64,000 bases of DNA from Flavobacterium kingsejongi (lineage in GTDB: Bacteria; Bacteroidota; Bacteroidia; Flavobacteriales; Flavobacteriaceae). The stretch is taken from NCBI RefSeq assembly GCF_003076475.1, contig NZ_CP020919.1, positions 3,596,001 to 3,660,000 on the forward strand, in the 5' to 3' direction. A program made the position numbers and the translations under genes. Below are positions 25,228 to 34,078 of this stretch, piece by piece (the first letter of the stretch is position 1; each line of letters opens with the position of its first letter). The notes below the pieces were generated by a model, which had not been told where the DNA came from, searched no databases, and saw nothing but the letters and a program-made list of their open reading frames with translations.

Positions 25228-26448
25228 TTAAATTCCTATTTCTACCTGGAAACGCACATACCAATTGTTTTTGGTTGCTCCGTCGTAATAGGTCAGTTCA
25301 TCGAAAGTAAGTTCACCCTGCAGCTTAAAGGCATGTTCCCAGATGTATTTGGTCACGCCAATAGTATACTCTTTGGTATCCGGAGCCAATAAGCGGATAT
25401 CATTATTTACTTTCTGTGTCGAATACCTTCCGATAAATTCATAATTGGATGGAAAAAGGTAACTCAGCTGATAATCAAGGCCACTTCCCGTAAATACATA
25501 CTGAATGTCTGTAGCATCTAAAGGGTTTACCGTAATGGGATCCTTGGAAACACGATTCATGTAGGCCGATTGAAAGGCCCAGCCGTTGTATTTGAACATC
25601 GCATCTAGCAATAACGACGACATATCTCTTTTTTCAAACAGGTAATTCCCAAGCTGCCCCTGTGTTTTACGGGCTTTATCATTGTACTGGTAGGCACCGG
25701 AAACCATTACCTTCGGAGTGGCTTCACGGGAGACATCACCTTCAAAATAAGTTCCATCCTTGGTAAAGGAACCAAAAGGAAATAATTCTATTTTTCCGGT
25801 ATAAGCTAATCCGTTATCGGGGGTTTTGGTGGAATTTCGCCCTTCTCCCATTGTGATAGCAGTTTTAAAATTATAGGAGAATTTATCTTTCCACTCATTC
25901 AGGTTATGGACCTGGAATCCAAAATCACGATCGATGGTAAATTTAGCATTGTTGATCGTCCGGTCTGTCAACTGTAATCCTCCTGAAGAATTGACACGCT
26001 GACGGTTCCCCGGAAGTTTGGTTTGTCCAAAAGCAATATTCCAATGCCGGTTCGGGCGGTAAAAAAGTACCGCATCCCGGATAATATTAATATTTTCACC
26101 GTCCTGGATTTCCCCTACATCACCCGGAGCAAAAGAAAGCTGGATGGCATACAGGAATTTAGGATTCCCCACATAACCGTCAAAACGCAGCCTCAATCTT
26201 CGGATTTGCCCGTCAATGGCTGGTTCCTGCCCCTCATTTTCAATATAGCTGACACGGTTTTGCATCCGGAAGCGGATATTCAGCTGGAAAATACTATCGG
26301 GAGAAGTTAGTCCTAATCCTTTTCCATAGCTGTAATAGGGAAGCGCAGATAATTTCAGGTCGTTATCGGTTTTCGTCTGGCGAATATCGACCTGTGCCTG
26401 CAGCAAAGCAGTACACAGCATTAATAATAACAGGAGTAACTTTTTCAT
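25228..26448 (-). CDS. outer-membrane porin, phosphate-selective OprO/OprP family
   Basis: This 406-residue outer-membrane beta-barrel is preceded by a signal peptide (MKKLLLLLLMLCTALLQA, then QVDIRQ). The sequence alternates aromatic and polar residues. It has the family segments SPDSIFQLNIRFRMQNR, RRLRLRFDGYVGNPKFLYAIQLSFA, IAFGQTKLPGNRQR and QFVDRTI-like SSGGLQLTDRTINN. It ends NNWYVRFQVEIGI, with the terminal aromatic strand that BAM recognises. The 26448 ATG is chosen because it starts the signal peptide; a longer frame to 26535 has no such feature. OprP relatives import phosphate or other anions, but specificity cannot be read here. Pho-box-like repeats upstream support phosphate control. 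Confidence 0.85.
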   Translation of the reverse strand: MKKLLLLLLMLCTALLQAQVDIRQTKTDNDLKLSALPYYSYGKGLGLTSPDSIFQLNIRFRMQNRVSYIENEGQEPAIDGQIRRLRLRFDGYVGNPKFLYAIQLSFAPGDVGEIQDGENINIIRDAVLFYRPNRHWNIAFGQTKLPGNRQRVNSSGGLQLTDRTINNAKFTIDRDFGFQVHNLNEWKDKFSYNFKTAITMGEGRNSTKTPDNGLAYTGKIELFPFGSFTKDGTYFEGDVSREATPKVMVSGAYQYNDKARKTQGQLGNYLFEKRDMSSLLLDAMFKYNGWAFQSAYMNRVSKDPITVNPLDATDIQYVFTGSGLDYQLSYLFPSNYEFIGRYSTQKVNNDIRLLAPDTKEYTIGVTKYIWEHAFKLQGELTFDELTYYDGATKNNWYVRFQVEIGI

Positions 26449-26525
26449 ATCGTATGGACGTATTTTTTTGACTAGACAAACTTGGCGAAACAATTCGGAA
26501 ACATTTAGGAAACAGGTATCTAAAA

Positions 26526-26553
26526 TGTTATCCAAATGTTAACTTAATGACAG
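26526..26553 (-). promoter_or_regulatory. Pho-box-like direct repeats upstream of the porin gene
   Basis: Read on the minus strand, three 7-base blocks (CTGTCAT, TTAACAT, ATAACAT) follow at exactly 11-base spacing. The first equals the E. coli PhoB repeat CTGTCAT, and the others resemble TTAACA PhoP repeats. The blocks lie 78-105 bases before the porin start. A TAAGTTTG -7 candidate at 26556-26563 lies upstream of them, so the arrangement relative to the promoter is unresolved. Confidence 0.4.
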
Positions 26554-26598
26554 CGCAAACTTAATATTAATTTTATACCGACAATGTTATGATAATAT

Positions 26599-26606
26599 TA
26601 CCTTTG
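26599..26606 (+). promoter_or_regulatory. TAnnTTTG promoter element for prmA
   Basis: TACCTTTG lies 15 bases before ATG 26622 and matches the -7 consensus. It falls within a longer frame that starts at 26589, which favours the 26622 start. Confidence 0.55.
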
Positions 26607-26621
26607 CGGAAAATTAAAGTT

Positions 26622-27455
26622 ATGTCAAATAGTTACCTGGGCTACCATTTTACCGTTACCCCCAAAGAAATAGGGTCTGAAATATTAATTGCAGAATTAG
26701 AAGCTACCGCTTTCGAGAGTTTTATTGAAACTGAGAATGGATTCTCGGCTTTTGTACAAAAGGAACTCTGCACAACTGACATCCTCGACCACATCCAACT
26801 TTTACAATCTCCTGATTTTACTATTTCTTATGAAGTAGAAGAAATTGAGCAGGTCAACTGGAATGAAGAATGGAAAAAAAACTTTGAGCCTATTAATGTA
26901 GATGGTATTTGCCAGGTACGTGCACCTTTTCATGAGAAGACGGATGCGCAATACGATATCATTATCGAGCCCAAAATGTCTTTTGGAACAGGACATCACG
27001 AAACAACGCACATGATGATCCAGCATATACTGGAAACGGATTTCACAAACAAGAAAACCCTGGATATGGGTTGTGGCACGGCAATCCTTGCGATCCTTGC
27101 GGAGATGAAAGGTGCGCAGCCAGTCGATGCTATCGATATTGACAACTGGTGTTACCAAAACTCAATTGAAAATGCCGAACGCAACAATTGTAAACATATT
27201 AGTGTTTATGAGGGCGATGCTGCCCTGCTACAAGGCCGTACTTACGATATTATTATTGCGAATATCAACCGTAATATCTTACTGAATGACATGCAACAGT
27301 ATGTGGATTGCCTGAATCCCGGAGGGACTTTATTCCTTAGCGGATTCTATGAGGAAGACATCCCGTACATCGATGCATCCTGTACTGAGAAAGGCCTAAA
27401 ATATGTTAAAAAGCATCAAAGAAATAATTGGGTTGCTTTAAAATACGTAAATTAG
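26622..27455 (+). CDS. prmA: ribosomal protein L11 methyltransferase
   Basis: PrmA trimethylates lysines and the N-terminus of ribosomal protein L11 using S-adenosylmethionine. The protein has 277 residues from ATG 26622. An N-terminal L11-recognition domain (about 1-100) includes VNWNEEWKKNFEPI. The methyltransferase domain has PKMSFGTGHHETTHMMIQ, LDMGCGTAILAI (motif I), IDIDNWCYQNSIENAERN and IIANINRNILL (NPPY-like position). ATG 26622 follows a TACCTTTG promoter element and gives the family's usual length. clpS follows 43 bases later and is probably cotranscribed. Confidence 0.95.
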   Translation: MSNSYLGYHFTVTPKEIGSEILIAELEATAFESFIETENGFSAFVQKELCTTDILDHIQLLQSPDFTISYEVEEIEQVNWNEEWKKNFEPINVDGICQVRAPFHEKTDAQYDIIIEPKMSFGTGHHETTHMMIQHILETDFTNKKTLDMGCGTAILAILAEMKGAQPVDAIDIDNWCYQNSIENAERNNCKHISVYEGDAALLQGRTYDIIIANINRNILLNDMQQYVDCLNPGGTLFLSGFYEEDIPYIDASCTEKGLKYVKKHQRNNWVALKYVN

Positions 27456-27498
27456 CATCCTGAAAATCAGATCATCAGAATTTTAGAATAGCATAACA

Positions 27499-27774
27499 AT
27501 GAGTACAAAAGAAAAAGAATTAGAAGAGGTTTTAGTAGCAGAGTCTACTTCACTAAACAATGAAATCATACTGTACAACGATGAAGTCAATACGTTTGAC
27601 CATGTAATCAATACGTTAGTCAAAGTATGCCGGCATACATCGGAACAGGCTGAACAATGTTCCCTGATCGTACATTACAAAGGCAAATGCACCGTAAAAA
27701 CCGGACAGATCGACGAACTTGTCCCACAATGCACCCAGCTTCTGGAAGCAGGACTCAGCGCCGAAATCGTTTAA
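27499..27774 (+). CDS. clpS: ATP-dependent Clp protease adaptor ClpS
   Basis: ClpS binds N-degron substrates (bulky hydrophobic N-terminal residues) and delivers them to ClpAP/ClpCP. The 91-residue protein shows the binding-pocket motif IILYNDEVNTFDHVINTLVKV and the second conserved stretch HTSEQAEQCSLIVHYKGKC. It is followed by the normal C-terminal helix. It follows prmA and precedes a hairpin terminator. Confidence 0.96.
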   Translation: MSTKEKELEEVLVAESTSLNNEIILYNDEVNTFDHVINTLVKVCRHTSEQAEQCSLIVHYKGKCTVKTGQIDELVPQCTQLLEAGLSAEIV

Positions 27775-27800
27775 TAGTACAATACGAATTAATTATAGCA

Positions 27801-27830
27801 AACCCGTTTCTTAGGAAATGGGTTTTTTTA
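27801..27830 (+). terminator. terminator of prmA-clpS
   Basis: The arms AACCCGTTTC (27801-27810) and GAAATGGGTT (27815-27824), with one G-T pair and a TTAG loop, are followed by T6. Confidence 0.85.
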
Positions 27831-27956
27831 TGCTTTCCTTTTAGGTATAAAGTCCACCTTCCTTCACTGTTATCGCCAATCATTACGCCTGCTCCTTCTC
27901 TATTTTCCCAAATTATTATTACATTTATTGCCTGCTAACAGAAATCCCGCCCTACT

Positions 27957-30752
27957 TTGAAATATACTGCTCTACTGCTGTTTTATCTTTGTTCCCTATT
28001 TTGTGTTTCCCAGGAACTTCCACCTATCATTAAATATGGTGCAGATACTTACCTGGCCGGTAACCAAAACTGGATGATCAGCCAGGACAACGAGAAGTAT
28101 GTTTATTTTGCCAATAATTATGGACTACTGCAATATAACGGTGCCAACTGGTCTCTCTACCCTGCAATAAATGAAACCATCATCCGGTCGGTAAAAGTAA
28201 TCCACGACAAAATCTATACGGGCTGTTATATGGAATTTGGATTTTGGCAGAAAAATTCCAAGGGCATTCTGGAATATACCTCCCTAAGTGCCAAAATAAA
28301 GGATAAGATCATTGATGACGAACAATTCTGGACCATCATCGATTATGATCAATGGGTCGTTTTCCAGTCGTTAAATCAGATTTACATTTACGACAGTGTG
28401 CGAGGTACTTTTAAAGTAATCCATCCCAACACGGGCATTATTAAAGCGTATAAGACTAAAAATGCAATCTATTACCAGCTGGTCGACGGTAATTTCTACG
28501 AAATCGAAAATGGGAACAGCCGGCTGGTGATCAGTGGCCAGGTACTGCAGTCAAAACGGATTGTCAGTGTCTTTCAGGATAATGAAGGTTTACTCTTCCA
28601 GACACAGCACGATGGCTTTTACCGCTACTATAACAATCAGCTCAGCCACTGGGTGACCGAAGCAGATGCTGAAATCATGCGCAATACAGTGTACAGTGCG
28701 ATTGCCCTGTCCGACAACAGCTATGCGATCGGAACGGTATCCAATGGGGTTTATAATATTGATGCTCACGGAAAACTTGTCTTCCATCTTACTCAAAATA
28801 AAGGCCTAAGCAATAATACTGCATTGTCGTTGTTTGAAGATAAGGATAAGAACCTCTGGATCGGATTGGATAATGGGATCAACTGTATCAATATTGCTTC
28901 TCCGATCAAAACCTACCTGGATAATACCGGGATATTGGGTACCGTATACACCGCCCTGCATTTTAAAGACTACCTTTATGTAGGAACGAACCAGGGCCTC
29001 TTTTACAAAAAGGACAACACGAATGATGATTTTACATTTATTAGTGGCACCAAAGGCCAGGTGTGGTCTTTGTTTTCTTATGATAATACGCTTTTCTGCG
29101 GGCAGGATTCGGGAACCGCCATTATTGATAAGGGAAGTGCGCAACAGATTTACTACTTTTCCGGAACCTGGAAATTCGAACGTTGCCCAAACAATCCCAA
29201 CCTGCTCCTACAGGGCAATTACAGTGGGCTCAGTGTATTGGAAAAAAAAGACGGACGGTGGACCTATCGTAATAAAATAGCAGGTTTTGACTATTCCTCC
29301 AAGTATTTTGAGCTTGATGAACCAGGCGAAATTTATGTGAGCCATGAGTACAAAGGTATTTTCAGGCTTTCGGTAACGCCGGACCTCCGATCGGTTTCCA
29401 GGGTAACCGCCTATACTTTTCCCGCGAAGGGCAAAAATGCAAGTCTTGTGAAGTACAATTCCATGATCTTATATGCCTCCCGCGAAGGGGTTTTCAAACT
29501 CAATCCGGCAACGAAACAATTTTCCAAAGAGAAAAACCTAAGCAAAGCGATAGAACAGGACAGTTATACTTCCGGAAAAATGATTGCCGATGATTCGGGT
29601 AAATTGTGGCTTTTTACTAAAAATGCCATCAATTATTTTACCGTGGGAAAACTGAATCACGATTTCAGGCTGAATACCATCCCCATTCCTTCATCCGTAA
29701 CCAATTCGATGCTGGGGTATGAGAATATTACCCGCGTGGATAATTCCAATTACCTCATCGGTACGACAGATGGCTATTATGCCATTCGTATCGATGACCT
29801 TAACTTTACTGATTACGCTGTCGGGATCACTGGTGTAACCCAAAGCAAATTCACCGACCCGGTTAATATTGCCATCAATCAGGAGGAGCATGTCCCCTAT
29901 TCTTTTAACAACCTTACCTTTAGTTATTCTGTACCGGAATACAACAAATATGTGATGGCAGAATACCAATACCTGCTGGAAGGTTTCTATGAAGAATGGT
30001 CGGAATGGTCGCCTAAAACAACTGCAAGCTTTAAGAAATTGCCGTATGGGGAGTATACTTTTAAAGTACGTGCCCGTATTGGTAATGAGATCACCAAAAA
30101 TATCGCTTCTTATCATTTTACAGTATTGCGGCCGTGGTATGCTACTACGATAGCCATCATCATTTATGTGCTCTTATTTTCGGTCGTGCTTTATTTTGTG
30201 AACCGGGCTTATAAATCCTACTATCAAAAACAGAACGAAAAATTAATTTCGGAAAACAAGCGGCAGTTGGAAATGAAAGAACTGGAAAATGAGCAGCAGA
30301 TCATGAAAGTAAAAAACGATCAGCTAATCCAGGATGTGGATAGCAAAAACCGCGAACTGGCCATTTCGACTATGAGCCTCATCAAGAAAAATGAATTTCT
30401 TACAATGATCAAGGATGATCTTAAAAAATCGGCAGATGATGGTAAAAACATCAAATCGGTCATTACAACAATTAATAAAAACATTAGTGAAGAGGATACC
30501 TGGGATTTATTCAAAGAAGCATTCAATAATGCTGATAAGGATTTCCTAAAGAAAGTTAAAAGTGCACACCCATCATTAACTCCCAATGATCTGCGTTTGT
30601 GTGCGTACCTAAGGCTAAACCTATCCTCTAAGGAGATTGCCCCACTGCTTAACATTTCAGTACGCAGTGTTGAAATAAAACGATATCGTTTGCGTAAGAA
30701 AATGGACTTACCCCACGAAAAAGGGCTTGTAGAGTATATCCTTTCGCTCTAA
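27957..30752 (+). CDS. PUL regulator: Reg_prop/Y_Y_Y sensor with LuxR-type HTH
   Basis: This 931-residue one-component regulator of glycan use has a signal peptide (KYTALLLFYLCSLFCVSQ) and a large periplasmic beta-propeller made of Reg_prop-like repeats (for example GLSNNTALSLFEDKDKNLWIGLDNGIN). A Y_Y_Y domain follows (YQYLLEGFYEEWSEWSP, GEYTFKVRAR), then one transmembrane helix (TTIAIIIYVLLFSVVLYFV) and a coiled coil of about 120 residues. The C-terminal helix-turn-helix is LRLNLSSKEIAPLLNISVRSVEIKRYRLRKK. There is no histidine kinase domain. The only start that keeps the signal peptide is TTG 27957. It sits directly upstream of susC and most likely senses the oligosaccharide and activates the PUL. 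A close relative controls the second PUL at 62893. Confidence 0.9.
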   Translation: MKYTALLLFYLCSLFCVSQELPPIIKYGADTYLAGNQNWMISQDNEKYVYFANNYGLLQYNGANWSLYPAINETIIRSVKVIHDKIYTGCYMEFGFWQKNSKGILEYTSLSAKIKDKIIDDEQFWTIIDYDQWVVFQSLNQIYIYDSVRGTFKVIHPNTGIIKAYKTKNAIYYQLVDGNFYEIENGNSRLVISGQVLQSKRIVSVFQDNEGLLFQTQHDGFYRYYNNQLSHWVTEADAEIMRNTVYSAIALSDNSYAIGTVSNGVYNIDAHGKLVFHLTQNKGLSNNTALSLFEDKDKNLWIGLDNGINCINIASPIKTYLDNTGILGTVYTALHFKDYLYVGTNQGLFYKKDNTNDDFTFISGTKGQVWSLFSYDNTLFCGQDSGTAIIDKGSAQQIYYFSGTWKFERCPNNPNLLLQGNYSGLSVLEKKDGRWTYRNKIAGFDYSSKYFELDEPGEIYVSHEYKGIFRLSVTPDLRSVSRVTAYTFPAKGKNASLVKYNSMILYASREGVFKLNPATKQFSKEKNLSKAIEQDSYTSGKMIADDSGKLWLFTKNAINYFTVGKLNHDFRLNTIPIPSSVTNSMLGYENITRVDNSNYLIGTTDGYYAIRIDDLNFTDYAVGITGVTQSKFTDPVNIAINQEEHVPYSFNNLTFSYSVPEYNKYVMAEYQYLLEGFYEEWSEWSPKTTASFKKLPYGEYTFKVRARIGNEITKNIASYHFTVLRPWYATTIAIIIYVLLFSVVLYFVNRAYKSYYQKQNEKLISENKRQLEMKELENEQQIMKVKNDQLIQDVDSKNRELAISTMSLIKKNEFLTMIKDDLKKSADDGKNIKSVITTINKNISEEDTWDLFKEAFNNADKDFLKKVKSAHPSLTPNDLRLCAYLRLNLSSKEIAPLLNISVRSVEIKRYRLRKKMDLPHEKGLVEYILSL

Positions 30753-30797
30753 CCGGACTACTACATCTATTGAATTCACCTATACATTACCACAACA

Positions 30798-30807
30798 ACA
30801 ACGTTGT
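30798..30807. promoter_or_regulatory. palindrome ACAACGTTGT upstream of susC, PUL 1
   Basis: The 10-base perfect palindrome ACAACGTTGT, followed by AG, lies 195 bases before the susC start. It is flanked by ACTACATC and CTGTAGT. The same core, extended to TACAACGTTGTA, occurs upstream of the second susC at 62696-62707, so it may be the site of the related HTH regulators. Confidence 0.45.
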
Positions 30808-31001
30808 AGCGGCTGTAGTAAGGCTTTATTTTATAGTCTTGCCAATTTAACATAACCTTAAGAAGGTCTGTTTTTGCTCACTTTTTGATCATACTCAAAA
30901 TGAAATTCCTTTTTTTTTGCATTGTATGTTTTTTGTTGTGGTCTTTTTTAAAGAATTCTTAATTTCTAACAGTAATTTTCAACTTCACAAAAAACATTAT
31001 T

Positions 31002-34000
31002 ATGAAGTCTAACATTTTTACAATTGCTTTACTTCTCTTCTCATTATTTGGGTTTTCACAAAACTATACAATAAGTGGAGTCGTAAAAGAGGCCAAAGCC
31101 AATATCCCGATTCCGGGTGCGAGTGTGGTCATTAAAAATTCAACTAAAGGAACATCATCTGACTTTGATGGGAACTTTTCACTTAGTGAAGTACCCTCGG
31201 GATCGACGATTGTATTTAGTTTTGTAGGTTTTAAAAATTATGAATATGTCGTTAGCGGCAACAACACCAATCTTACGATTAGCCTTCAGGAAGATGCGCA
31301 GTCGCTGGAGGAAGTTGTCGTTATCGGATACGGTACACAAAAGAAAAGGGATGTTACCGGAGCAGTTTCTATTGTTAGCAGTAAAACACTGGAACAATTA
31401 AAACCGATTAAGGTAGAACAGGCTTTACAGGGAACAGTATCCGGGGTCAATGTTACCACACAGTCGGGAGCTCCCGGTGCGGGACTTAGCATCCGTATCC
31501 GTGGTATCGCTACCAATGGTGAAAATAAACCTACCGTTATCATTGATGGTTATGTAGGTGATATCAGCCTGCTGAACCCGAATGATATTGAGAGCATCAC
31601 CGTATTAAAAGATGCACAGGCCGCCATTTATGGTACTATCGGTGCCAATGGAGTTATTTTGGTAACTACTAAAATGGGTAAGAAAAATTCTAAAACGACC
31701 GTTTCCTATAATACGTATACCGGATTCCAGGAAACCAGTAAAAAAATGAACCTGCTGAATGCTACGGAATATGGCTTATTATTAAATGAAAGCTATACTA
31801 ATGCCGGAAATCCGGCTCCTTTCCCTAATGTTTCGGGATTGGGTAAAGGTACCAACTGGCAGAATGAAGTTTTTGATACTGGAGTAGCGGTAATCAACCA
31901 TGATCTTTCCGTTTCCGGAGGATCTGATAAAATGACTTATAACATTAGTGGTTCACATTTGGACCAGGGTGGTATTATTGGTGGGGATAAATCCAATTTT
32001 CTTAGAAATACGGCACGAATCGGTATCAATGCTGACATTACTGATAAATGGCGTATCAAAACCAATGCGATGTATACGTACATCCGTACCCGTAACTTCA
32101 ATGAGAACGGATTGGGATCGGTATTGTTCAATGCGATCAACACCCCTTCTATCTACGGACCTTACCAGCCTAATGGTGATTTTACACAATTGCCAAGTGG
32201 TAGCACGAACATCCCGGGAAGTAACCTAGGAAATGAAATCATTAATCCATTGGCACAATTGTCCAATACCTTCAATGATTACAGCCTTAAAAAACTGAAT
32301 GGGACTGTGGCATTGGAATATGATGTAATCAAGGACCTGACCATCACCGGACGTGTGGGTTTCAACACTTCAAACAGCCAGTCCAGAGTATTCAATAAAG
32401 AAATCTCTTATGGTGGATCCAAAGTATTCAACAACCCAAGAAGCAGTGTAGACCAAAACAAAATAGAAGATAATAATTACTCTTTTGACTTGTTTGCTAC
32501 TTACAAAAAGACGGTTGGTGAGAACCATAACTTTACCGGAACGGTAGGAACTACTGCTTTCAAAGAATGGGGAACCGGATTATACGCTACCGGATTTGAT
32601 GTCCCTAACAACTCCTGGGAGTTCGCTGATATTTCATTAACCACTGGATTTAAAGATGCCAAAACAGCCAATTCTTATAGTTATGATGAACGCAGGTTAT
32701 CTCAGTTCGGAAGGCTTCAGTACGATTACAAAGGAAAATATTTGCTTTCAGCAATGATCCGCAGGGATTTGTCTACGAAATTCGGACCGAACAACAGAGT
32801 AGCCTACTTTCCTTCCTTTACCGGAGGATGGGTGATTTCTGACGAAGGTTTTTTTGGAGAATCCAAAACCCTGAATTTTGTAAAATTAAGAGCCAGTTAC
32901 GGTTCATTGGGTAATGACCAGATTCCTAAATATGCCTATTTATCACTTTTAGACGGTGAAGCTACCTATATCCTCGATGGTGCTTTAACCAATGGTAAAG
33001 CGATTGGCCTATTGGCGAATCCGGATGTAAAATGGGAACAGGCAAAGAAATTTGACGTTGGTCTTGATTTGCGTTTCTTCAGCGATAAAGTAGAATTGAA
33101 TGCCGATTATTTTATCGACACCCGTAAAGACCTGTTGATTCCGGACATCCCTGTATCTGCTATTGGCGGTGTGGCTGCTCCGGGTGCACGCTCCCCTGTT
33201 ATCAACGCGGGTACGGTACGAAATACCGGTTTTGAATTTGCCATCAATTACAAAGACCAATTGTCTGATAATTTGTCTTTCAATGTGAATTATAACGTTA
33301 CTACGCTTAAAAATGAAGTGACTGAAGTGAATAACGGAACCGGATTTATTGAAGGTGGATTATTTGGAACTGCTACGGCAACTTCCAGAATGCAGGTAGG
33401 CTTACCGATGGGGTACTTCTTTGGTTACCAGGCTGACGGTATTTTCCAAAACCAGGCAGAAGTAGATGCACATCCTTCCCAACTTGCTGTTGGAGCGAAT
33501 GCTGCTCCTGGAGATATCCGCTATAAAGATGTAAACGGTGATGGAAAAATAGATACCAATGACCGTACAAAAATTGGATCTCCAATTCCAGACGTAACAA
33601 TGGGTATGAATATTAATCTTGTATACAAGAATTTTGATTTTGTAGCCTATGCGTTCGCTTCTATCGGAAACGATATGGTTCGTGGTTATGAAAGAACACT
33701 GAATGACGTGAACCGTTCCAATTATATCTTAGGGCGATGGACTGGCGAAGGTACCAGCAATTCCGTACCACGTGTTACTACAGCGACTACAGCGAATAAT
33801 ATCTTCTCCAGCTATTTTGTAGAAGATGCTTCTTACCTGAGAATCCAGAATGTACAATTAGGGTATACCCTGCCTACAGATGTGATTAAAAAAGCCGGGA
33901 TGTCCAAATTACGATTTTATGCTGCAGTGAATAACCTGTATACGTTTACCAAATACAGAGGGTATGACCCTGGAGCTTCTAGTGGTAATCCTATTGGGGG

Positions 34001-34067
34001 TGGAGTGGATTACGGATTCTATCCGGTTCCGAGAACGTATATGTTAGGTTTAAATGTTAATTTTTAA
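31002..34067 (+). CDS. SusC-like TonB-dependent glycan transporter, PUL 1
   Basis: This 1021-residue outer-membrane TonB-dependent transporter imports oligosaccharides with its SusD lid. It has a signal peptide (MKSNIFTIALLLFSLFGFSQ) and an N-terminal carboxypeptidase-D-regulatory-like domain (ISGVVKEAKANIPIPGASVVIKNS, DFDGNFSLSEVPSG). The TonB-box/plug junction is EEVVVIGYGTQKKRDVTGAV, and the plug contains IRIRGI and VIIDGYVGDISLLNPNDIESITVLKDA. The 22-strand barrel ends YMLGLNVNF. The susD gene follows 11 bases later. The adjacent GH16 and GH3 genes suggest beta-1,3-glucan oligosaccharides as substrate. Confidence 0.96.
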   Translation: MKSNIFTIALLLFSLFGFSQNYTISGVVKEAKANIPIPGASVVIKNSTKGTSSDFDGNFSLSEVPSGSTIVFSFVGFKNYEYVVSGNNTNLTISLQEDAQSLEEVVVIGYGTQKKRDVTGAVSIVSSKTLEQLKPIKVEQALQGTVSGVNVTTQSGAPGAGLSIRIRGIATNGENKPTVIIDGYVGDISLLNPNDIESITVLKDAQAAIYGTIGANGVILVTTKMGKKNSKTTVSYNTYTGFQETSKKMNLLNATEYGLLLNESYTNAGNPAPFPNVSGLGKGTNWQNEVFDTGVAVINHDLSVSGGSDKMTYNISGSHLDQGGIIGGDKSNFLRNTARIGINADITDKWRIKTNAMYTYIRTRNFNENGLGSVLFNAINTPSIYGPYQPNGDFTQLPSGSTNIPGSNLGNEIINPLAQLSNTFNDYSLKKLNGTVALEYDVIKDLTITGRVGFNTSNSQSRVFNKEISYGGSKVFNNPRSSVDQNKIEDNNYSFDLFATYKKTVGENHNFTGTVGTTAFKEWGTGLYATGFDVPNNSWEFADISLTTGFKDAKTANSYSYDERRLSQFGRLQYDYKGKYLLSAMIRRDLSTKFGPNNRVAYFPSFTGGWVISDEGFFGESKTLNFVKLRASYGSLGNDQIPKYAYLSLLDGEATYILDGALTNGKAIGLLANPDVKWEQAKKFDVGLDLRFFSDKVELNADYFIDTRKDLLIPDIPVSAIGGVAAPGARSPVINAGTVRNTGFEFAINYKDQLSDNLSFNVNYNVTTLKNEVTEVNNGTGFIEGGLFGTATATSRMQVGLPMGYFFGYQADGIFQNQAEVDAHPSQLAVGANAAPGDIRYKDVNGDGKIDTNDRTKIGSPIPDVTMGMNINLVYKNFDFVAYAFASIGNDMVRGYERTLNDVNRSNYILGRWTGEGTSNSVPRVTTATTANNIFSSYFVEDASYLRIQNVQLGYTLPTDVIKKAGMSKLRFYAAVNNLYTFTKYRGYDPGASSGNPIGGGVDYGFYPVPRTYMLGLNVNF

Positions 34068-34078
34068 TTCCGCTACAA

